Positions 58,004-64,000 of a DNA stretch of 64,000 nt are shown one piece after another. The notes under the pieces were generated by a model. That model worked only from the letters and a program-made list of their open reading frames with translations. It was not told the origin of the DNA and did no database searches. The stretch's first letter is position 1. Each line of letters opens with the position of its first letter. The translations under genes and the position numbers were made by a program. This stretch comes from Fluviicola chungangensis. Its GTDB lineage: Bacteria > Bacteroidota > Bacteroidia > Flavobacteriales_D > Crocinitomicaceae. The stretch spans positions 62,001 through 126,000 of the forward strand of contig NZ_VLPL01000011.1 of assembly GCF_007558725.1 (NCBI RefSeq), written 5' to 3'.

Positions 58004-58615
58004 TTATAATTCGGAAGTTTCGTAAAAGGTACAAATATCTTCGCAAAAAGATTCAAGTCTGTTATGGGTTCCTTCTGAAAAAATCAATTTCTGGCATTTG
58101 GGTAAACTTTCCGAAATCCTTCTTACTGCTTGAAGGATCAAGGGATCTTTACAAAGTGTTTCTGCCTGGTCAATGATCACCAAACTCAACTGATTGAGGT
58201 GGATTCCGTTCTGATTGTACAATTCCAGCAATCTTTTCGGGTTTCCGATAATGATCTCTGCTCCTTCAAAAATAGCGTTGCGCTGCTCGATTATTTTTCC
58301 CTTATCATCGGCAATTTCGATTGTTACGTCCGTTCGCTTCATCAAATGGTGAAAGGATTTCACTTTTTCACGCGCACTTTCCCAGGAAGGGGTGAACCAC
58401 AAAACGCGTGGAGAACCTTCCAGCATTTCCGGTGCCCGCATAAAAGAAATGAAATGAAGCCCGTCAATTAATTCCTGGTCAATCGATGTGAAAATCAATT
58501 GGTTCTTTCCCTGTTTGGATAGTTTGATTAATTTCTCCTGTTTTTCGGTGTATCCTTCCCGTCCTGATTCTGTCAGTGTATTCTCCAGTCGGTTGTTTAA
58601 TTCTTCAAACTTCAT
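58004..58615 (-). CDS. degenerate DEAD-box-like single-domain protein
   Basis: 203 residues shaped like the first RecA domain of a DEAD-box helicase: MKFEELNNRLENTLTESGREGYTEKQEKLI (Q-motif-like start), TPSWESAREKVKSF for motif Ia, EIIIGNPKRLLELY for motif Ib, VIIDQAETLCKDPLI at the DEAD position and IFSEGTHNRLESF near motif III. The Walker A GxGKT is missing (KQGKNQLIF) and the second RecA domain is absent. Unlikely to unwind RNA; may bind RNA or a partner. Sits with a small membrane protein. Confidence 0.65.
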   Translation of the reverse strand: MKFEELNNRLENTLTESGREGYTEKQEKLIKLSKQGKNQLIFTSIDQELIDGLHFISFMRAPEMLEGSPRVLWFTPSWESAREKVKSFHHLMKRTDVTIEIADDKGKIIEQRNAIFEGAEIIIGNPKRLLELYNQNGIHLNQLSLVIIDQAETLCKDPLILQAVRRISESLPKCQKLIFSEGTHNRLESFCEDICTFYETSEL

Positions 58616-58633
58616 ACTGCAAAATAAGGCAAT

Positions 58634-59065
58634 TTATTTTGTTTTCGGGCGGCTGAGGGTGAAGACTCCGTCGTTTATTTTATAATCCCATCCGGTAAGG
58701 GTTTTAAATCGCTGTACATATCTTCGAAACAGGGTAGACCTTCTATTGGATAATTGGTGATTTTCCGAAACGGGAATAAATTCAATGCTTTGGCAATAGG
58801 GAGTCTGTTCTATAAAATCGAGCAGGATCGATACAACGGTTGCCATCACTCTGTATACATCCCCGGTGTTCATGGTTTGGTATTCATCCTGATCGTGGCT
58901 TTTGAGGCTCAGATCAACAATGTAATTCATGATGTGGTTGTTTTTCTGGACAAATTGAACGCTGTATTCATCCCCGTGCGAATTGATGAAGCTATATTCA
59001 CGGATTCCTATGAATGCAGGTCTTTGAAAAGGATAAGGAGTAGCTAAAGTAACGCGCGGGCTCAT
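58634..59065 (-). CDS. hypothetical protein (short Bacteroidota family)
   Basis: 143 residues, soluble, no signal. Features are RVTLATPYPFQRPAFIGIREY, a beta-rich first half with HIMNYIVDLSLKSHD, and a helical second half ending LSNRRSTLFRRYVQRFKTLTG. It resembles small conserved proteins of unknown function in this phylum (possibly DUF6934; not verified). Its stop lies 18 bases before the DEAD-like gene. Confidence 0.6.
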   Translation of the reverse strand: MSPRVTLATPYPFQRPAFIGIREYSFINSHGDEYSVQFVQKNNHIMNYIVDLSLKSHDQDEYQTMNTGDVYRVMATVVSILLDFIEQTPYCQSIEFIPVSENHQLSNRRSTLFRRYVQRFKTLTGWDYKINDGVFTLSRPKTK

Positions 59066-59112
59066 ACAGTGAAAATAGTAATTTCCAGGTGAATAGTGTT
59101 GCCGTTTGACAT

Positions 59113-59147
59113 AAAAAAATCCCCGGCATGTATTGCCGGGGATTTTT
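59113..59147 (-). terminator. terminator of the M43 protease gene
   Basis: ATCCCCGGCA and TGCCGGGGAT form a perfect 10-bp stem with a five-base loop, flanked by A- and T-runs. It lies 22 bases past the protease stop and can act in both directions. Confidence 0.9.
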
Positions 59148-59168
59148 TATATATAAGTTGAATCTGTA

Positions 59169-61367
59169 TTAATAAACAACTACTCGGTGAGTAGATTTTG
59201 CAGCTCCTTGAACTGCATTCAGGATGTAACATCCTTTTGCAACATTCATCGGAATGTTAACCGTTTGAACTCCGGAAGAAGCAGGAACCTCAGTTGTTGA
59301 GATAATTGCACCTTTCAAATCCATTACGATTAATTTCATTCCAGCTTCAGAGTTAGGGATCTCAACAGATAAGTCTGATCCTGTAGCAACAGGGTTCGGA
59401 GCAATCGAAATCGTTGACACTATTCCGTTATCTTCGATTCCCAATGTTCCGGAAATGTTGAAGTTATCGAAGTAGAAGTTGGAAGAGAAATCAGACGAAA
59501 TAAATTCAAATTTGAATTTCGTTTTGTTGTCCGCTGATGTAGGAGTGTGAGTAAAGCTGGCAGTTTTCCATTCCAAATCATTGTTTGGATTTGGAACATA
59601 ATCTCCATTCTGGTAACCTGCAGTTACTAAGGTTGCACCGGAAATCGATGTTTTTTGAATCCATGTTTTACCACAATCTCTTGAATAATAAACAATTAGT
59701 TTTTCAGTGATGTCTGTGGTATTGGTTGCTCTTGTACCATAAGCATAGTCAAATGAGATCGTTACGTTTGAAGTATTTCTCAAGTCCATTGCAGGAGAGA
59801 TCAAATAATCTTTGGCGTTTCCAAGACGATCGTAGTAATACCAATCATCTGTAAACATTTGAGCTGAAGAAACATCTTTGTAGTTATTCAATTTGAAACC
59901 TGCAGTACCCCATCTACCACCGTTTGTAGCACGGTTGAAAGACTGGTAATTGTTTTCAGGGTTTACGGAAATCCAGAAGTTCGCATTTTGGTTGAAATCT
60001 TCTGTTCTTGGTCCTGCATATTCCGCCCAATCACCCTGGATGTAAACCATGTGGTTGATTGTTTTTGTGTTTGAACCTGCAGTGTTTGAAACAGTTAGTG
60101 TTACGTCGTACCATCCCGGTGAAGCATATGTCACAGTAGGGTTTTGGTTTGTTGAAGCAGACGGGCTTCCTCCAGGGAAGCTCCATGACCACGATGTGAC
60201 ACCTGCTTTCCAGGAAGCATCTTTGAAAGCAATCGGGTCATTTACACAAGCTGACATAACGTTTGCGTTTGGACCTAAATTTCCGGAAGCACCGTTTACG
60301 TCAACGTAAAAATCTGCTATCGGAGTACATGTAACAGGAGTGATTGTGCTTGTTCCGGTTGTTACCAGGTTTTCAGCTGTATATAAGTTATTACGTCCAC
60401 TTGTTTCCTGGTCCAATACATTGTTCATGAAATTGGTTTGACCTTTTGTAAACATCACCGAACAATAAGAATAGTCCATGTAGTTTTGAGCATTGTCAAT
60501 CACATCAAACGGCCAATAATTTCCCGGAATAGTTGGTTCCGGACATGAGTTAGCTGAAAGTTGACAGCTTGTCATACCGATACAGTTTGGTGTATCACCA
60601 ATACCGTCATCCTGGTTACAGCTGCTTGCGCTACCCGGATCATTGTCATTCCCCCAAGTATGTGCCAATCCAAGGTAGTGACCAATTTCGTGAGTCAATG
60701 CTCTTGAATGTCCTGGTGAACTGGTACCGATACTTCCGACATAATCGTGAAGGATAATGACCCCATCTCTAAAGAAACCAGTTCCAGTAACACCGGTCGG
60801 ATAGTATGCATATCCTGCAACTCCTGCGGATCCGATCGTTTTGGTAAGCCAAACGTTCAGATACTTGTCTCTGTCCCATTGACTCAACTTGGAATAATCA
60901 TCTCCCTGGTTGGTGTTGTGATTGTAAATGTGCTCGATCCCGTTTGTACAATTTCCGTAAGGGTCCAATGTAGCTAAACGGAATTCGATGTAGGCATCTC
61001 CGATGATTGTATCAAAAGGAGATACAACCACATTGGTATCTGCATTTAGTTTGCGGTAATCCTCGTTGAGGATGTCCATTTGATCCTGAATCTGCTGGTC
61101 AGATACGTTTTCCGAACCATATTCATGAACGATATGAAAAACAATCGGAATGACGCGTACTGTAATGGATTTTCCATTAACAATGCGGTTTTCCTTATAC
61201 CTGTTTACCAATTTTTTGTAGTCTTCCTCCAATCCTGGATTCTCAGCATACAATTTTTTCATTTGTGTATGACTTCCGCAATTGAAGTGTGTTTCCTGAG
61301 CAAATGATTTCCCAGTTGAAATCACACCAATCAAAGAAAATACACCCAAAAGTAATTTTTTGCGCAT
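59169..61367 (-). CDS. secreted M43-family metalloprotease with PKD and type IX sorting domains
   Basis: 732 residues from the ATG at 61367 (the codon three positions earlier is TTG). Signal peptide KKLLLGVFSLIGVISTGKSFAQ. The catalytic domain holds the metzincin HExxHxxGxxH motif (HEIGHYLGLAH, about 226-236) and a Met-turn-like YCSVMFTKGQ. A PKD domain (SWSFPGGSPSAS ... YASPGWYDVTLTVSN) and a jelly-roll-like region with DWYYYDRLGNAKDYLISPA follow. The last 75 residues (SIAPNPVATGSDLSVEIPN ... KGCYILNAVQG) are a type A sorting domain. Extracellular zinc protease. Confidence 0.9.
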   Translation of the reverse strand: MRKKLLLGVFSLIGVISTGKSFAQETHFNCGSHTQMKKLYAENPGLEEDYKKLVNRYKENRIVNGKSITVRVIPIVFHIVHEYGSENVSDQQIQDQMDILNEDYRKLNADTNVVVSPFDTIIGDAYIEFRLATLDPYGNCTNGIEHIYNHNTNQGDDYSKLSQWDRDKYLNVWLTKTIGSAGVAGYAYYPTGVTGTGFFRDGVIILHDYVGSIGTSSPGHSRALTHEIGHYLGLAHTWGNDNDPGSASSCNQDDGIGDTPNCIGMTSCQLSANSCPEPTIPGNYWPFDVIDNAQNYMDYSYCSVMFTKGQTNFMNNVLDQETSGRNNLYTAENLVTTGTSTITPVTCTPIADFYVDVNGASGNLGPNANVMSACVNDPIAFKDASWKAGVTSWSWSFPGGSPSASTNQNPTVTYASPGWYDVTLTVSNTAGSNTKTINHMVYIQGDWAEYAGPRTEDFNQNANFWISVNPENNYQSFNRATNGGRWGTAGFKLNNYKDVSSAQMFTDDWYYYDRLGNAKDYLISPAMDLRNTSNVTISFDYAYGTRATNTTDITEKLIVYYSRDCGKTWIQKTSISGATLVTAGYQNGDYVPNPNNDLEWKTASFTHTPTSADNKTKFKFEFISSDFSSNFYFDNFNISGTLGIEDNGIVSTISIAPNPVATGSDLSVEIPNSEAGMKLIVMDLKGAIISTTEVPASSGVQTVNIPMNVAKGCYILNAVQGAAKSTHRVVVY

Positions 61368-61649
61368 GTTTAACAATTTAATAGATTCAACATTGTTTTT
61401 TTCAACTTAATTTACATTTCACGAAAAAATGCGAGTGTGCAAGCTGTTCCGAATTTGAGAGTTTTTTTGGCTTTGTTACTTAATTAATATGCTGATTATC
61501 AAAATGTTAGACATTGTTGAAGAGCATATAACTCCTAGTTTTCGTAGTTCACACTGGGTAAATATAATTCAATTATTTTTAACAGTAGGATTAAACAACT
61601 TCTCATTTAGTGAAGTGTGTTTGATGCTGATTAAACGGTGTCGATTTTT

Positions 61650-62390
61650 CTAACGGGCTCTAAATGAACTTTTTTGATAGGTCTCTATATCCAGCAGAAA
61701 ATCAATGTTTTCTTCAATTTTATTTCCGATAACGATGACGTTTGCGCCGACATTTTTGTAGGCTTCAATTTGCTCTATGGAACGAATTCCTCCGCCAACA
61801 ATAATTGGAGTGTCGATTTTTTTCTTTAACTCCTGAATTAGTTGAGGAGGGACAGACTGAACAGCGCCGCTTCCGGCATCGAAATAAGTGAGTTTTTGTC
61901 CCATTAAGTAACCGGCAATTCCCGTTTTTAACGAAATGGAATTGTTTTCTCTTGGTATAGGTGTTGTTTGGCTGACATAGGCTACAGAGGTCATTTTACC
62001 TCCGTCAATCAGGATATAGGATGTCGGGATAACTTCCAGATTCATTTCCAGTACTTCTTCCGCGCACGACACATGATGCCCGATCAGGAAATCCGGATTT
62101 CTGCCTGAAATCAGGTTTAAGAATAAAAGAGCGTCGGCCTGTTCTGATAGCTGATTGCTGGATCCCGGAAAGAGAACAATGGGAATTTCCGAGTTTTTCT
62201 TTAGTTTGGAAACCACCGACTCCACTTCCTTACGGGTAACGGTGCTGCCTCCGACAAAAAAGAAGTCAATGAGTGCAAATTCGGCTTTTTGGATTAACTC
62301 TAATAAATGCTCCTCATTTTTGGTCTTTTCGGGATCAATTAATAACGCCAATTGTCCGCTTTTCGATTGAATTTTATCCAGGATGTTCAT
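61650..62390 (-). CDS. geranylgeranylglyceryl phosphate synthase-like (PcrB/GGGPS)
   Basis: 246 residues, TIM barrel. LALLIDPEKTKNEEHLLEL, DFFFVGGSTVTR, PIVLFPGSSNQLSEQADALLFL, and the phosphate-binding PIIVGGGIRSIEQIE match the group II GGGPS/heptaprenylglyceryl-phosphate synthase family, prenyl transferases that make ether-linked polyprenylglycerol phosphate. Product chain length is not predictable by eye. Overlaps the phosphopantetheinyl transferase gene by four bases. Confidence 0.92.
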   Translation of the reverse strand: MNILDKIQSKSGQLALLIDPEKTKNEEHLLELIQKAEFALIDFFFVGGSTVTRKEVESVVSKLKKNSEIPIVLFPGSSNQLSEQADALLFLNLISGRNPDFLIGHHVSCAEEVLEMNLEVIPTSYILIDGGKMTSVAYVSQTTPIPRENNSISLKTGIAGYLMGQKLTYFDAGSGAVQSVPPQLIQELKKKIDTPIIVGGGIRSIEQIEAYKNVGANVIVIGNKIEENIDFLLDIETYQKSSFRAR

Positions 62391-63010
62391 TGTAGTAGTT
62401 TTCCTTTACTTGAATTGAAAGTTATTAAAATATTTTTAAAGTTTTCAACATGCAGTTCGTATTCGTAGATGCCATCGGTTTTTAAGATGCTGCCGTAATA
62501 CTTGCCGCCCCTTTTGTTAACGAGGATGTCTCTTTGAAAAAGCAGCCGATTCCTGTCAGATAATTTATACAGGCATTCCTTAAATGACCAAAGCATCGAC
62601 ATGTCTTTTTCGCTGGTCTGATCAAGAAACTGTTTTTCATTATCCGTTATAAAACGGGGTGCTGTTATGACTGATTTTTGTCGAATCTCTTCTATGTCCA
62701 CACCAATCAGGTGCTCTCTGCAGGTTGCAAGGACAACATGCGAGTCGCAATGCGAAAGGGAAATGAATCCTACTCCCGTTATTTCAGGTGATCCGCTTGA
62801 ATTGTAAGTGATGTTTGCTTCGCCGAACAGGTGGTGTTTCAGGTATCTTGATGCCGCAAATTCAATCTTTTTTTCGGGGTGGTGAATAGCGTTGAGCCTT
62901 AATCTTTCCGTTTCATTTAAGGAGGATTTGTAGGTCTCAAAATAAGAAAAATCAATTTCCATTAAATAAATAGAAACCGCATTTAAATTAATAATAGAAA
63001 TGTCAGACAT
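62387..63010 (-). CDS. 4'-phosphopantetheinyl transferase superfamily protein
   Basis: 207 residues from the ATG at 63010 (a TTG eight codons earlier is weaker). Contains RLNAIHHPEKKIEFAASRYL, SLSHCDSHVVLA, the Mg-binding GVDIEEIRQKS and WSFKECLYKLSDR (W-S-F-K-E core). This is the Sfp/AcpS-superfamily signature; it attaches 4'-phosphopantetheine to carrier proteins. Coupled to GGGPS downstream by ATGA overlap, which hints at a lipid or polyketide pathway. Confidence 0.88.
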   Translation of the reverse strand: MSDISIINLNAVSIYLMEIDFSYFETYKSSLNETERLRLNAIHHPEKKIEFAASRYLKHHLFGEANITYNSSGSPEITGVGFISLSHCDSHVVLATCREHLIGVDIEEIRQKSVITAPRFITDNEKQFLDQTSEKDMSMLWSFKECLYKLSDRNRLLFQRDILVNKRGGKYYGSILKTDGIYEYELHVENFKNILITFNSSKGKLLQ

Positions 63011-63014
63011 AATG

Positions 63015-63022
63015 CAAAGGTA
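63015..63022 (-). promoter_or_regulatory. -7 element of the phosphopantetheinyl transferase gene
   Basis: TACCTTTG on the minus strand matches TAnnTTTG and ends four bases before the ATG. Confidence 0.45.
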
Positions 63023-63066
63023 TGTCAGAATCAATAAAAACGCATGATCGGTCTATTTAAAAATTA

Positions 63067-63210
63067 GTTACAAATCCCTAAAAATAAGGGCTTTTGCGGT
63101 TCTGAAAAGTTAACAAAAAGTTAACGGTGAATAATTTGTTACAAAACAGAAAAGTTTTTTAGGAAATGTTAACAAATCGAAAATTACTATATTTACACGC
63201 TTTGTTACAA
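63067..63210 (+). other. repeated GTTAAC and GTTACAA words upstream of the TonB receptor
   Basis: GTTAAC occurs at 63109, 63120 and 63168, and GTTACAA at 63067, 63138 and 63204. The clustering in about 145 bases upstream of the receptor gene suggests a regulator binding region, though the AT-rich context can produce such words by chance. Confidence 0.35.
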
Positions 63211-63239
63211 TAAAAATGATGTAAAATTAAACTGTACTT

Positions 63240-64000
63240 ATGTTACGTAAACTCAACTTGTTATTTGCAAGTATCTTGTTGACAGTGACTTACGGTTATT
63301 CCCAGTCAGGTTTGGGAACGATCCGTGGTAGCGTTGTTGATAAGGACAGCAAGGAGGCTATATACGATTGTATTGTAGTCGTCAAGCAAAATGGAACAGT
63401 TAAGGGAAACACGACCACCGATACGGATGGAAAGTTTCAACTTAACTCGTTGTCACCAGGTTCCTATGACGTTGAGATCAGTAATCCGGGAGAAGGGTAT
63501 CAGCCTACAGCAATTAAAGGTGTTGTTGTGAATGCTGATCGTATTACTTTCCTTGATAATACTGCTCTCGGACTTCCAACCGATATAAAAGCTATCGATG
63601 AAGTCGTGGTGGTGGCCTACAAAGTCCCATTAATTAATAAAGATGGTGGTCCTTCCGGGGCGACGATTACGCGTGAGGATATCTCACGACTACCGACTCG
63701 TTCTGCAGCAGGTGTTGCAAGCACGGTAGGTGGGGTAACAACCAACGAAGGAACAGGAGAGCTTTCAGTTCGTGGTTCCCGTTCGGATGGTACTTATTTC
63801 TTTATTGATGGTATCAAGGTGCGTGGGTCTTCCAACTTACCTAAATCAGCAATTGAAGAGGTTTCGGTAATTACCGGAGGTTTGCCTGCCAATTATGGTG
63901 ATGCAACCGGTGGTATTATTGCTGTAACAACTCGCGGACCTTCCTCAAAATACTTCGGGTCATTGGAGGCAGTATCTTCTGGATTCTACTTTAAAGGAAA
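63240..64000 (+). CDS. TonB-dependent receptor, N-terminal part (truncated by window)
   Basis: The frame stays open from the ATG to the window end (about 253 residues). Signal peptide MLRKLNLLFASILLTVTYGYSQ; residues 25-110 are a carboxypeptidase-regulatory-like beta-sandwich (GTIRGSVVDKDSKEAIYDC, TDTDGKFQLNSLSPGSYDVEI); a VDEVVVVAYK-type segment follows (IDEVVVVAYKVPLINKDGG), then the plug domain (SAAGVASTVGGVTTNEGTG, RGSRSDGTYFFIDGIKV, ITGGLPANYGDATGGIIAVTT). Outer-membrane transporter, substrate unknown. The barrel lies outside the window. Confidence 0.9.
   Translation, partial: MLRKLNLLFASILLTVTYGYSQSGLGTIRGSVVDKDSKEAIYDCIVVVKQNGTVKGNTTTDTDGKFQLNSLSPGSYDVEISNPGEGYQPTAIKGVVVNADRITFLDNTALGLPTDIKAIDEVVVVAYKVPLINKDGGPSGATITREDISRLPTRSAAGVASTVGGVTTNEGTGELSVRGSRSDGTYFFIDGIKVRGSSNLPKSAIEEVSVITGGLPANYGDATGGIIAVTTRGPSSKYFGSLEAVSSGFYFKG

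Noticed and set aside
57649-58056. Alternative frame (135 codons) over the small membrane protein
   Set aside because: The frame used in the annotation has clean transmembrane segments; this one is rich in arginine and proline with no pattern.

Overview
The window looks like a chromosomal segment of a Bacteroidota bacterium, most likely order Flavobacteriales (a Fluviicola/Crocinitomicaceae-like genome is my guess, by inference only). Reasons: two proteins carry type IX secretion sorting domains; promoters resemble the phylum's TAnnTTTG -7 element; starts mostly lack Shine-Dalgarno sequences; there are DUF4403 and DUF4783 proteins, a bacterial GGGP synthase, a monomeric isocitrate dehydrogenase, and zinc-free S14 and L36. 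I see no insertion sequence, phage, CRISPR array, rRNA or tRNA.

Region 1 (1-14372, + strand) is the fused S10-spc-alpha ribosomal protein cluster: the last codon of rpsJ (tentative), then rplC, rplD, rplW, rplB, rpsS, rplV, rpsC, rplP, rpmC, rpsQ, rplN, rplX, rplE, rpsN, rpsH, rplF, rplR, rpsE, rpmD, rplO, secY, infA, rpmJ, rpsM, rpsK, rpsD, rpoA and rplQ. rpmD and rpmJ are short genes that are easily missed. Hairpins sit in the longer gaps (rpsH|rplF, rpsK|rpsD, rpsD|rpoA, rpoA|rplQ), so the cluster is probably several overlapping transcripts. It ends in a clear terminator after rplQ.

Region 2 (14385-34600) is housekeeping and accessory metabolism: carA and eno; a small secreted protein with a large type IX-secreted adhesin-like protein; hutU behind a stack of stem-loops; an OmpA-family protein; a DUF4403 lipoprotein; two tandem cysteine-rich micro-lipoproteins; monomeric icd; rdgB; an SDR oxidoreductase coupled to an AraC-type regulator; a PhnB-like VOC protein; a lipoprotein; a two-domain SRPBCC protein; and an asparagine-synthase-like amidotransferase. 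Divergent from the last is a 56-residue peptide ending CVGCGS.

Region 3 (35066-53504, nearly all - strand) is a surface polysaccharide locus. It has Wzm/Wzt-type ABC export genes, a polytopic polymerase/ligase-like membrane protein, a sugar aminotransferase plus two NeuD-like acyltransferases plus a GT56 (WecF-like) transferase, which together suggest a 4-acetamido-4,6-dideoxyhexose, and GT2 and GT4 glycosyltransferases, a PseA/WbpG-type amidotransferase, an epimerase and two methyltransferases. The ABC genes argue for ABC-dependent export of an O-antigen-like glycan. rlmH lies directly upstream and may share the transcript.

Region 4 (53507-64000) is mixed core genome: rlmH, a DUF4783 protein, nadC, a 7TM/SpoIIE-phosphatase sensor, a small membrane protein overlapping nothing but following a degenerate DEAD-box-like protein, a hypothetical protein, a secreted M43 metalloprotease with PKD and type IX sorting domains, GGGP synthase overlapping a phosphopantetheinyl transferase, and the 5' part of a TonB-dependent receptor cut by the window end. 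All functions are read from sequence without database searches; residue positions are approximate unless tied to a motif.
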